The translations under genes and the position numbers were made by a program. The notes under the pieces were generated by a model. That model was not told the origin of the DNA. It made no database searches and was given only the letters and a program-made list of their open reading frames with translations. A DNA stretch of 50,709 bases from Moritella sp. PE36 (GTDB lineage Bacteria > Pseudomonadota > Gammaproteobacteria > Enterobacterales > Moritellaceae), in the NCBI RefSeq assembly GCF_000170855.1, contig NZ_ABCQ01000032.1, positions 1 to 50,709 of the forward strand, read 5' to 3'. Each line of letters starts with the position of its first letter. The stretch's first letter is position 1. This document shows, in pieces, positions 13,429 to 21,194 of this stretch.

Positions 13429-13791
13429 TTATTTTGTTAACTGATTCTTAAATACTATTCTACATAAATAGAGCCGTTTTTTATATGCCATAATACTAAT
13501 GTTTATATGTTCGGCACGTTCTATCTGACTCCTGAATGTTTGCCTGGTTAACCCGTACTCAATATCAAATACCTGGCGCTGACCTTTGCTGATCTCATTC
13601 TCATATACCTGGTAAATAAAATCCAGGCGGTCTGATAAGAATAAGCCGCACGTACCCTTTTTGCGTTCTCCTTTGTTCTCGCCTGACTGTATCTGATCGC
13701 CCTGGTTTAATCCGCTGGCCTCACGACTTGAGATACATTTATCATTCAGTAACCAGTAAGCAAATAGATCTAACTCATCTTCAAAGCCCAT
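13429..13791 (-). CDS. Probable late-gene antiterminator / activator (Q-like)
   Basis: This 120-residue basic protein ends in a helix-turn-helix resembling sigma region 4 or ArpU/RinA-type late regulators (RQVFDIEYGLTRQTFRSQIERA, then YKKRLYLCRIVF). ATG 13791 follows GGGG at 6-nt spacing; an upstream GTG is rejected. It is the last gene of the early unit, followed at once by a promoter and a terminator. That arrangement, more than the sequence, supports a Q-type role in switching on the roughly 33-kb late operon. Alternative: a DNA-binding activator of the same promoter. Confidence 0.55.
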   Translation of the reverse strand: MGFEDELDLFAYWLLNDKCISSREASGLNQGDQIQSGENKGERKKGTCGLFLSDRLDFIYQVYENEISKGQRQVFDIEYGLTRQTFRSQIERAEHINISIMAYKKRLYLCRIVFKNQLTK

Positions 13792-14122
13792 ACACAACCC
13801 CGCAACCAGCGTTTAACGAGGCTTTAACATCATCAATACTACGAACTACAGCAGCCAGGCCGCCATGCATAGCAACACGTTTTAACCACATACGCTGATG
13901 ATCGCTAATTCTGCCCGTTGGTGTCTTAACCTCAATAGCTAAAAATTTACCGTTGCACGTCATCCCGATAATATCAGCCGTTCCACGACCTAATCCGAAT
14001 TCGACCATCCGACCGTTAACCAGGGATTTACCTGTATTGCATCTATGCACCCAAGCGATGCGATCATCCCTGATTAAAAAGTTGATAATATCCGCCTGAA
14101 TTCTGGTTTCTAGTCCTGACAT
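13781..14122 (-). CDS. VRR-NUC domain nuclease
   Basis: This 113-residue protein shows all marks of the virus-type replication-repair nuclease: an N-terminal Glu helix (LETRIQADIINFLI), GRGTADIIGM with the catalytic Asp, KFLAIEVKTPTGR with the E-x-K pair, and a C-terminal SDHQRMWL helix. It is a PD-(D/E)xK enzyme thought to cut branched DNA. It lies after the replication protein and overlaps the Q-like gene by 11 nt. A long-loop hairpin occupies its leader. Confidence 0.9.
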   Translation of the reverse strand: MSGLETRIQADIINFLIRDDRIAWVHRCNTGKSLVNGRMVEFGLGRGTADIIGMTCNGKFLAIEVKTPTGRISDHQRMWLKRVAMHGGLAAVVRSIDDVKASLNAGCGVVYGL

Positions 14123-14138
14123 ATTATGTCCTATATGT

Positions 14139-14185
14139 GGCCGAATCCTCCATATTAGTTATAAGTATATACATAGGATTCGGCC
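14139..14185 (-). other. Long-loop hairpin in the VRR-NUC leader
   Basis: GGCCGAATCCT and AGGATTCGGCC form a perfect 11-bp inverted repeat with a 25-nt A/T-rich loop, lying between the replication gene stop and the nuclease start. There is no T run, so it is not a plain terminator. Its design (perfect end helix, large interior) resembles the units of the array 2 kb away. Confidence 0.6.
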
Positions 14186-14192
14186 ATCTTAG

Positions 14193-17054
14193 TTAATGTT
14201 TATGGTAACTGAACTGGTGTTCAATGACGTGATTGATCATTTTTTGTTTCTCGTTATTCGTTAATAAAATCGGCTGTCTGTCGCCGCTTATCTGTCTGCG
14301 TGATCTGTTTGTCATAACACCAAACCTGATTAGCGTTTCCTTGGCGAACTTAATAGGCTTTGTTGGTCGTGGTTTATCTACCTGCTTATTCGAATATCGC
14401 TTAGTGGAATACTGAGGTGATAACAGTCCCAGGAATATCAAACGGTCTTTGCGTGACCACATATGATCTATTAGCTTTTCGGCGTTTGATTCGGTTAGCT
14501 CAAAATCTTCCTGGTACGCGTAATTAATCGAGTTCATAAGCTTACGAACTTCCGCGCCTCGCACTTTCTTGAATGCGTGTAGGCTTGATGCTTCGCTATC
14601 GTCTTCTGATAATTCGGGTAGGTGTTTAGCCCACATCATTCGTTTAGCCTTAACAACTCCACGATCTTTATAGAACGACAACCAGGTTTCACAAACTGAT
14701 TCGATCCCGCACGATTTACAAATCACATAACAGGCTATTGCTGCATCGTCTGCCAGGGTTGGATTACCTAAATCAGTTAAGCGGTCGTATTCGTCATCCG
14801 TTGGCATATCAGCCGCAATGATCGCCGCTTTGAATTCTTCGTTATATTCTTTGCTGAATTGCTCAAAACAATCAGCCTGGTCTATTTCTTCTATGTTGAT
14901 CATGTTTACCTTGAACCCATATTCTGCAAGCATCACGTATAGGTACGCCGAAAAGTTATTTTTAGCGCGGGATTCTTTAGACTCGATTTTATTTTTCAGC
15001 GTGTCGAAGTCGTGCGAGCTGGCCGTAACACCGTAATTATTTTTAGACTCATCTGATAAGATCTGTTGTTGTTCGTTCAGCAACCATTCGTCTTCGAGTA
15101 ATGCGCTAAATATCTCAGCTACACCGATTACCCAATGCTTAACCATTCGCGCCCTCCGTAACATTTGAATACAATCCTGTGGAATTATTGAACCGCCACC
15201 AAACAGGCCAAAGCCAATATCAAATTTAACATCGGTAATACTTAGGCCGCTGCGGATTGATGGACTATGAATTATGCAATCATATTTAGCCGCTTCTACA
15301 TTAGCGTTACCCATGAATTTGCTGGCTGGTTTGTATGGCTTGTCGGTGGTCTTGCTGGTAATGAGTAGAAATGATTTTTCGGGATATTCTTTAACTAACA
15401 TAGCGTGAAGCTTTTCAGCATTACCGCACCAATCACACGCCACGATAGAACGCTGATCATTCTCTAATGCAAATTTAATACTGTTGGTAACATAATCACG
15501 ATAACCATCACCGTAAAACCAGTCGCACGTCATGCCAGATTCTAATGCTGTCGGGTTAGGTACGGCAATAATATTAAACCGTTCACCTGGTCGGCAATAT
15601 TCTAAAAATTCTAGTGTTGCCGTGTCTAGATCTGCATCGAGTACCAGGACTGATGCGGCTTTGTTTATTATGTATTTAAGCTTTTCGTAAACAGCTACGT
15701 TATTCATGCCGTTTAGCTTGGCAGTGATCATCCTTACTACCTGGCTAACCTCATCAATGATTAAAACCTGTGTTCTATCAACAAGGCTTTCAAGCTTACC
15801 GATTATTGACGGTAAACACGTTGCTAATTCTGTGTACTGCCTGGTGCTTTCGTTTAACTGCAAACCAAGTATTAATGATTCTTCTTTTACATCGTCGTAA
15901 TGGTTTGTCTTGAACTTATTAACCAAGTCAGCAACCAGCGTTCGAAGATGAGCAAGCACCGTTATATATTCGCCCCTGGCCTTGGCATCGTTAAAAAACG
16001 GTATGCCTAACACGGACGTTTTGCCGCCTGCGTGAGGTGCTTTTACAACTGTTACGCCGAAATGATTAAGGGCAGAATTAACAGCCTCTGATATTTTTTT
16101 ATATCGTTTGTAGTTGTGGCGGCCTGTTGTTTGCTTGTCGATACTGATTTGATCTTTTGCCTGGCGCGCGATTTCACGGCTGACTATTTCAATGCGGCGT
16201 TTTAATGATTCCGAAGTCTCAACGGACATAAAAGGATTTAGGCAGATTAGCCAATTAAAGAACGGGCGTTCACCACCATGTACCGTGAATATATCCGACT
16301 GGCAGCGCGTTAATAATGTAATTGCAGTGCGGGCTATGGCTTCGGGTGCGTCTGGTGATAATGCTGATAGCAGTTGAATCATCTTTTTTTTCTGTCGGCC
16401 ATCTTCCGTGTCCAGTGCTTTAACCTGCCACATGTTAAAGTCAGGTAAAGGATCTCGCACGTTGTCCAGTTCCAGGGCTACAGCATTTAATCCCTGGCTA
16501 ACATAAATATCATTCCAATCGCCAGGTTTACCAGGTACAACCCATCGCGTGACGGACTCCATGCAAACCCGTTGGCCTGTACGTGATTTGCTATCGTTAT
16601 CCAGGGCAACCACAACAGAACAACCAGGTTTAATCTGCCTCAACTGCCTAACCAGGTTGGGTGCGTTTTTCTCGCCTACAATTGCCAGGATGCAAACATC
16701 ATCAGGACAGCCCAGGGCGTTCCAGACCGTTACCCCATCAGCGAAACCACCAGTAATGATGAAGTCGTTATACTGTGCGGCCTGTTTGAATGTGCAGCCA
16801 ATCGGGGTAAAACGTGGCGCTGAATTTTGATGTGCTTTATATTTTGCATCAAGCATCGTTCGCTTGCCGTCTATAAATATCCATTCCTCCCCACATTTGC
16901 CATATGCTAGGGTATATATTTCTCTTGCTATGTAACAGCCTGAAAGATCTGTTCGGTGGTCGTTGGTTGCATCGCTTGCGCGCAATGAAACGCGGGACAT
17001 ACTGAGCTTATTAAGCCCCTTTGCAATTATGTAGTTATTTGCTAGTATATCCAT
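14193..17054 (-). CDS. Replication protein: Toprim primase plus helicase (CyRepA1-like)
   Basis: This 953-residue protein joins an N-terminal DNA-primase-like Toprim region to a helicase. The Toprim core is near residues 102-155 (IITGGFADG, then VALDNDS with the D-x-D pair); the usual catalytic Glu of the first motif is a Gly here. Walker A is APHAGGKTS at about 343 and Walker B is LIIDEVSQV at about 434, a DEVS box like that of origin-binding helicases; C-terminal motif SGLSITDVKFDIGFG follows. The layout resembles plasmid replication proteins of phage-plasmids. It probably starts and unwinds the plasmid origin. It is the largest early gene, between a YqaJ nuclease and VRR-NUC. Confidence 0.85.
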   Translation of the reverse strand: MDILANNYIIAKGLNKLSMSRVSLRASDATNDHRTDLSGCYIAREIYTLAYGKCGEEWIFIDGKRTMLDAKYKAHQNSAPRFTPIGCTFKQAAQYNDFIITGGFADGVTVWNALGCPDDVCILAIVGEKNAPNLVRQLRQIKPGCSVVVALDNDSKSRTGQRVCMESVTRWVVPGKPGDWNDIYVSQGLNAVALELDNVRDPLPDFNMWQVKALDTEDGRQKKKMIQLLSALSPDAPEAIARTAITLLTRCQSDIFTVHGGERPFFNWLICLNPFMSVETSESLKRRIEIVSREIARQAKDQISIDKQTTGRHNYKRYKKISEAVNSALNHFGVTVVKAPHAGGKTSVLGIPFFNDAKARGEYITVLAHLRTLVADLVNKFKTNHYDDVKEESLILGLQLNESTRQYTELATCLPSIIGKLESLVDRTQVLIIDEVSQVVRMITAKLNGMNNVAVYEKLKYIINKAASVLVLDADLDTATLEFLEYCRPGERFNIIAVPNPTALESGMTCDWFYGDGYRDYVTNSIKFALENDQRSIVACDWCGNAEKLHAMLVKEYPEKSFLLITSKTTDKPYKPASKFMGNANVEAAKYDCIIHSPSIRSGLSITDVKFDIGFGLFGGGSIIPQDCIQMLRRARMVKHWVIGVAEIFSALLEDEWLLNEQQQILSDESKNNYGVTASSHDFDTLKNKIESKESRAKNNFSAYLYVMLAEYGFKVNMINIEEIDQADCFEQFSKEYNEEFKAAIIAADMPTDDEYDRLTDLGNPTLADDAAIACYVICKSCGIESVCETWLSFYKDRGVVKAKRMMWAKHLPELSEDDSEASSLHAFKKVRGAEVRKLMNSINYAYQEDFELTESNAEKLIDHMWSRKDRLIFLGLLSPQYSTKRYSNKQVDKPRPTKPIKFAKETLIRFGVMTNRSRRQISGDRQPILLTNNEKQKMINHVIEHQFSYHKH

Positions 17055-17084
17055 GCGTAAAAACCTGTAAGTAAATTAATGTAT

Positions 17085-17118
17085 AGCCCGACTTGTTAAG
17101 CAGTCGGGCTTTTTTATG
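17085..17118 (+). terminator. Hairpin with T-run on plus strand
   Basis: On the plus strand AGCCCGACT-TGTTAAGC-AGTCGGGCT is followed by six T; on the minus strand the T-run is missing. It lies between the YqaJ and replication genes. It may stop antisense transcription, or act as a partial pause for the minus-strand operon. Confidence 0.5.
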
Positions 17119-17120
17119 CT

Positions 17121-17759
17121 TTATTTTGGTGACTGAATGACGCTTATTGCCTGTGCCATTTCAAACATAAAAACGTCTATTCGTTGCTGCATATCCTGTA
17201 TATATTCTTCATCACGATAAACACGTTCAGTTAAATAACCGCTGCGTTCTGGTAATCTTGGATCATAAGAAACAAAGTCGCACCACTTGCGGCCTGTGAC
17301 TAATAAACCGAATTGTATTTGCGGTTTATATTCATCATGAATAGTTTCTTGCTTAACAACTAATTCAAAGAATCGCTTAACCTGAGTTGTTGATTTAGGG
17401 CATTTAATCTCTAATAACCCATCACCATAAATCACCCCGTCAGGACTATAACCGACATAATCATTTAACTCAAAAAACCCGATCTCTGTCACTGTATTAC
17501 CTGAATCAAATTCGTACCGCTGACGGGCTTCGTCTTCGTAATCGTTGCCCCACTGCATTTCTTTTGACTTGAATTGCTCAACTGGTTTACCTGTCAACTT
17601 ATCCGCAATCAATTGAATCATATAGTTTTTAGTCATTAATGATGGTTTACCACCTCGACCGTTTGACATAAGATTGTGAACCATAGACCCTGTAATTTTA
17701 CCCAGGCGTATTTTTAGCCACTCATCAGATCCTTGCTTTAACGTTTTATGAATTATCAT
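17121..17759 (-). CDS. YqaJ-like recombination exonuclease
   Basis: This 212-residue protein matches the YqaJ/lambda-exonuclease family. It has QGSDEWLKIRLGKITGS at the start (the family Q-x-x-W-x-x-x-R-x-G-x-I-T-A/G-S motif), YSPDGVI with the catalytic Asp near 116, and LLEIKCPKS with the E-x-K pair near 128. YKPQIQFGLLVTGRKWCDFV supplies the Gln helix. It digests one strand of dsDNA to make 3' tails for an annealing protein, here probably the Sak4-like ATPase and DUF669 partner upstream. Confidence 0.92.
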   Translation of the reverse strand: MIIHKTLKQGSDEWLKIRLGKITGSMVHNLMSNGRGGKPSLMTKNYMIQLIADKLTGKPVEQFKSKEMQWGNDYEDEARQRYEFDSGNTVTEIGFFELNDYVGYSPDGVIYGDGLLEIKCPKSTTQVKRFFELVVKQETIHDEYKPQIQFGLLVTGRKWCDFVSYDPRLPERSGYLTERVYRDEEYIQDMQQRIDVFMFEMAQAISVIQSPK

Positions 17760-18022
17760 TAGCTAATCACCAGGGCGTTTTTAATTTTACCTACCAGGCA
17801 GAACAATCTATATTTGCTGATGTACTCGTTATCTAACGTGTATTTTCTGTAGCGGTTGCCCTTAGTCATAACAAATTTAATAGCATCTGATGTCACTGAA
17901 ATGTTAAGCGTATCAGCGCCAATATCTCGTTTAATGTGATCGGTCATCTTTTGTATTTCGATCTTCTTTTCTATCGTTTTATGATGCGTTGTATTAAGCA
18001 TTAAATCTGCCGACTTTTTCAT
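17759..18022 (-). CDS. Hypothetical protein (~87 aa)
   Basis: This basic protein with a helical N-terminal half and a beta-rich C-terminal half (TLNISVTSDAIKFVMTKGNRYRKYTLDNEY) is not recognised. Three starts are possible: GTG 18043, ATG 18022 and ATG 18001; the last gives a short overlap with the helicase stop. It overlaps the YqaJ start by 1 nt. Its place in the recombination cluster suggests a DNA-related role. Confidence 0.6.
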   Translation of the reverse strand: MKKSADLMLNTTHHKTIEKKIEIQKMTDHIKRDIGADTLNISVTSDAIKFVMTKGNRYRKYTLDNEYISKYRLFCLVGKIKNALVIS

Positions 18023-19661
18023 AGTGACTTTCGATTTCTTCACAAATTTTATCCCATCTTGATTCGTTAGTGAGTACCATTAAGCAACTGGCTTGGTGTT
18101 TACTCATCCGTGTAAACTGATACTTTTCAGGTAGTCGCAATAGTTGCGCCTCGCTCGCCTGTTCTTGTAACCATTTACGCTGCTTACCTGCTAAATCTGG
18201 TTGCCCGTATTGGCTAACAAAATCGTCAGCAGTTGCCAGGGCTTCAACCTTATTTTGTGTGCAGCCTAATAATTTATGCTTACACTTCTTTTTAGCGCCG
18301 ACCGTGTAAAATACGCCTTTCATGTTGTAGACCAGCACCCAGGCATCCCAACCATGTGACACTAAAATCTGACCATGCCGGAATGGTTCGTAATAGAACC
18401 GCGCTAGGGCGAATATCTCTTTTTCTGTCATCGTGAAGTTTGTTATTTTGTCTTTGCCGTTATCAATGATCTTGCCGTTCTTGTCTTTCTCGATCATGTA
18501 TAAGCATTGAGGGCATTGTTTATCCTTTGGTTCGATAGCACCACCGCAACACGGACACTGTAACGCCGCGTCTATCTCAGCATCATAATCATGCTTATCA
18601 AACGTTAGGCGGTCGCCCGCGTTCAAATTGCCGTGTCGTATTAACGAGACACCAAAATCTAATATCAAAGCATCATGTTTAATTACGTTGGGATAATCTG
18701 ATGGGTTAACCTTTCGGAGTACGCGCCCCGCCATTTGGATTAATGCGCCTTTGCTAGATGATCCCCGGAGGATAAGCAAACAGCTTACCGGGGGGCAATT
18801 CCAGCCCTCAGTTAATAGCGTTGCATTTGTTAGTACCTGGTACTCACCACGCTCAAACGCTTTCAATCTTTTTTTGCGTTCCCTGGGCTTCATTACTCCG
18901 CTAACATGCGTTGCTGCTATGCCGTTGTCGTTGAATGCCTGGGCTACATCTTTAGCGTGATTAACGGTTTGACAGAAAGCGACAGTTAACCTGGTACTCG
19001 CTCGCTCTTTCCACTCGTTAACTATTCGTTGATTGGTTACATCAGTGTTTAATACGGCCTCTACTTGTTCATCGTCTTTAGCGTTGGCCGCTGCTTCTAC
19101 GCCATCAACTTTGATAACGAAAGCCCTGGGCGGGACTAGATAACCCTGGCGAATAAGATCATCAAGTTGTACCTGGTGCGCCACTACATCTAAGTATTTA
19201 GATAGTGACTTTTGATCTCTACGTTCAATAGTTGCTGATGTACCGAAAACTTTTACATCAGGGTTTATTACCCTGGCGCGTTCAATGATCTTTTCGTAAC
19301 TGATAGCCCCCAGGCGGTGACACTCATCAATTATAATTAGGTCATAATGCGTCATATCATCAAGGCGATGTACAACGGTTTGCATCATTCCGAAAGCATA
19401 AGGCTTATTAAAATCGTTATTGTCTGGATCAATGAAACCATAATCTAACTTAGGGTTTACCCATCCAAAAGTCTCGGCGTTCTGTTGTTTCAATTCGTCC
19501 AGGTGTTGCAGTATTAACACTCGATTAAACTGTGCTGCTATATATGACAAAACGCAGGTCTTACCCGCGCCTGTAGCGGCCACGCAAGCAACGCCCTGAT
19601 ACTTCAATAAAGCGTCTAACGACTTCTCTACCATTTCTTCCTGGTATCTTCTGAGCTTCAT
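17994..19661 (-). CDS. SF2 DNA/RNA helicase with C-terminal zinc ribbon
   Basis: This 555-residue helicase has a Q-like RRYQEEMV, motif I ATGAGKT (residue ~30), motif II IIDECH (~112), motif III TSATIER, and C-terminal motifs TNATLLTEGWN and QMAGRVLR. A four-cysteine ribbon (CPCC...CPQC) follows near residue 365-385, then a C-terminal region of unknown fold. It belongs to the RAD25/UvsW-type group that remodels forks and branched DNA. In this cluster it likely serves replication-recombination. A terminator separates it from the DUF669-like gene. Confidence 0.92.
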   Translation of the reverse strand: MKLRRYQEEMVEKSLDALLKYQGVACVAATGAGKTCVLSYIAAQFNRVLILQHLDELKQQNAETFGWVNPKLDYGFIDPDNNDFNKPYAFGMMQTVVHRLDDMTHYDLIIIDECHRLGAISYEKIIERARVINPDVKVFGTSATIERRDQKSLSKYLDVVAHQVQLDDLIRQGYLVPPRAFVIKVDGVEAAANAKDDEQVEAVLNTDVTNQRIVNEWKERASTRLTVAFCQTVNHAKDVAQAFNDNGIAATHVSGVMKPRERKKRLKAFERGEYQVLTNATLLTEGWNCPPVSCLLILRGSSSKGALIQMAGRVLRKVNPSDYPNVIKHDALILDFGVSLIRHGNLNAGDRLTFDKHDYDAEIDAALQCPCCGGAIEPKDKQCPQCLYMIEKDKNGKIIDNGKDKITNFTMTEKEIFALARFYYEPFRHGQILVSHGWDAWVLVYNMKGVFYTVGAKKKCKHKLLGCTQNKVEALATADDFVSQYGQPDLAGKQRKWLQEQASEAQLLRLPEKYQFTRMSKHQASCLMVLTNESRWDKICEEIESHYEKVGRFNA

Positions 19662-19674
19662 AAATCCACCTTAT

Positions 19675-19700
19675 AAAAAAAGCCCCTGGTATCGGGGCTT
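19675..19700 (-). terminator. Intrinsic terminator before the helicase gene
   Basis: On the minus strand AAGCCCC-GATACCA-GGGGCT is followed by seven T. It lies between the DUF669-like and helicase genes and is preceded by a copy of the dispersed repeat that ends in CAGTTACCAAAATAG. Confidence 0.78.
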
Positions 19701-19701
19701 T

Positions 19702-19722
19702 CTGCTATTTTGGTAACTGAAT
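19702..19722 (-). repeat. Dispersed 21-bp repeat, copy 1
   Basis: Minus-strand ATTCAGTTACCAAAATAG (plus CAG) is identical over 21 bp to 20970-20990. A one-mismatch copy of its core lies at 17122-17138 and a shorter one at 14201-14213. All sit at gene borders in the early operon, three of the four just before a hairpin. Confidence 0.75.
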
Positions 19723-20303
19723 TAGAAATCATCAACCGGAGCAAAATTGTTTGATGGTGCTGGCTGTTGTGCGCCCCAACCCTGGTTTGACGCTGCGCCC
19801 ATATCAACGGGGTTTCGTTCGTCCTTGTCTTCCAGTGCAGCAACCATTTCATCAATATGTAATGCACTTTCTTTGTTGATAGCTTCTTTAAATGTAACAC
19901 CTGTTCGTGCTGAGAATGGCATTTTAATATCGAACTTGTAACCATCTGTATTGTCTTGTTTTGTATACAATACTTTCTGTAACACCAGGCCGATTTCAAG
20001 CCCTAAAAATTCGTTTACGGCCTGTTCATGCCCCAGGTTATCAATGTTGATTTCGTTTAGTTTAAGCAAGCCCATCATTGCCATTATAATATTGTGACCG
20101 CCTTTGATTATTTTACCATCTGCTTTTTCGTAGTAGACAGTTAGATAATCAATCGACTGTTCAGAGGTCGGCCACAATGAAAACTGAATGCCTTTCGTAC
20201 CTGTGCCAGCAATGATCTTTTTAGCTGTTAGCTTGCCAATATGCTTGCCAGTTTGAAAGCCCATCTGACCTGCTTTTACTGCTTCTTCTTGATTAAATTT
20301 CAT
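19722..20303 (-). CDS. DUF669-like ssDNA-binding protein
   Basis: This 193-residue protein has a beta-rich central region with WPTSEQSIDYLTVYYEK and GGHNIIMAMMGLL, then a flexible Gly/Gln/Pro/Asn-rich linker and an acidic, aromatic tip (NFAPVDDF) much like the C-terminal tail of bacterial SSB. DUF669-type proteins sit beside AAA/Sak4 ATPases and SF2 helicases in many phages, exactly as here. It likely coats single strands and recruits partners through the tip. Confidence 0.72.
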   Translation of the reverse strand: MKFNQEEAVKAGQMGFQTGKHIGKLTAKKIIAGTGTKGIQFSLWPTSEQSIDYLTVYYEKADGKIIKGGHNIIMAMMGLLKLNEINIDNLGHEQAVNEFLGLEIGLVLQKVLYTKQDNTDGYKFDIKMPFSARTGVTFKEAINKESALHIDEMVAALEDKDERNPVDMGAASNQGWGAQQPAPSNNFAPVDDF

Positions 20304-20307
20304 TTAA

Positions 20308-20961
20308 TTAAATTCCTTCGTATTCTCGAATGATGGCATCAATTGCCGCTAAATCGTTATCAATTTCTTCATATTCAAACATACCCATCGGCGTTTTTAC
20401 GCAGTCCAGGCCGTTCGTTTTGGTGCTAAAATAATGCTTTCCGTCCCGCTCGTAACAGCGAAACACGATGGTAAATAAACCCTCAAGACATACCTGGCTA
20501 TCAATCAGTTTACCTACCGTTTTAGGCTTAACGTTGCCGCGCTCGTCTTCCTGGATGTGCGACATAATATAAACGGTCACATCATCAGCCAAGGCGCTAC
20601 AGTGCTCTATCAGGCCGATATAGCTCTTAGCCATAGCGGTAAACTTTGTATACCCTGTTTCGTCTACACGGCGTAGTGATTCGTTTTGCATAAAGTAATT
20701 GGAATCGTCAATGATTATGCATTTTTTACCCGCGTTAACTGCTGCGTCAATCACCTTGTGAACGGTTGTGTAGTTGTCGCTGATATACAGTGAGCCGCTT
20801 GTGTCTTGCGCGCTGAATTTCTTGCGCCAGGGCGTAGATTTGAACGGTAATGATTTTCCTTTGTTTGGCTGTATCAGTAGTGATTTTTTAGCATCTTGAT
20901 TTCTTAATGACGCGCTCTTACCACTACCAGACCCGCCAATAATTAACGACAGTACGGCCAT
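20308..20961 (-). CDS. Sak4-like RecA-fold ATPase (AAA_24)
   Basis: This 217-residue ATPase has Walker A GGSGSGKS at residues 8-15 and Walker B KCIIIDDSNYF near 80-90. The YIMSHIQEDERG region matches phage RecA-fold annealing ATPases of the Sak4 group. With the YqaJ exonuclease and DUF669-like SSB it completes a phage recombination set. ATG 20961 follows AGGA. The gene starts the early operon after a terminator and a dispersed repeat copy. Confidence 0.82.
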   Translation of the reverse strand: MAVLSLIIGGSGSGKSASLRNQDAKKSLLIQPNKGKSLPFKSTPWRKKFSAQDTSGSLYISDNYTTVHKVIDAAVNAGKKCIIIDDSNYFMQNESLRRVDETGYTKFTAMAKSYIGLIEHCSALADDVTVYIMSHIQEDERGNVKPKTVGKLIDSQVCLEGLFTIVFRCYERDGKHYFSTKTNGLDCVKTPMGMFEYEEIDNDLAAIDAIIREYEGI

Positions 20962-20969
20962 TTAATATC

Positions 20970-20990
20970 CTGCTATTTTGGTAACTGAAT
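20970..20990 (-). repeat. Dispersed 21-bp repeat, copy 2
   Basis: This is a perfect copy of the 21-bp element at 19702-19722. Here it lies 9 nt before the Sak4-like start codon and overlaps its ribosome site region, so it could be an operator or a translational control site. Confidence 0.72.
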
Positions 20991-21000
20991 GATACCGACA

Positions 21001-21027
21001 AAAAAACCAGTAACTAGGTTACTGGTT
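21001..21027 (-). terminator. Intrinsic terminator after recombinase-like gene
   Basis: On the minus strand AACCAGTAAC-CTA-GTTACTGGTT is followed by a T run. It ends the recombinase-like transcript before the early replication operon begins. Confidence 0.85.
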
Positions 21028-21194
21028 GGCGGTGTTTATTTAATCTTAAATTTAATAATTTTAATTTTAATGCCGAGGTGAGATATAACTATCCCCTCGT
21101 TTTTTGAGAAACAATCCATATTTTAAAAGAACACCTAATCCGTAAGTTCGCAAACAGACTACTCCGATTATCGGTGTTCAATCAAGTATTTTTT
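21028..21194. other. Intergenic region without recognised gene
   Basis: This is A/T-rich sequence between the recombinase-like stop and its terminator. A partial inverted repeat is visible around 21143-21178 (AAGTTCGC..., ACTCCGATTATCGG), with no ORF of note. Confidence 0.4.

Noticed and set aside
19658-19999. 113-residue minus-strand ORF
   Set aside because: It overlaps the DUF669-like gene in another frame, crosses a terminator and has no family pattern.
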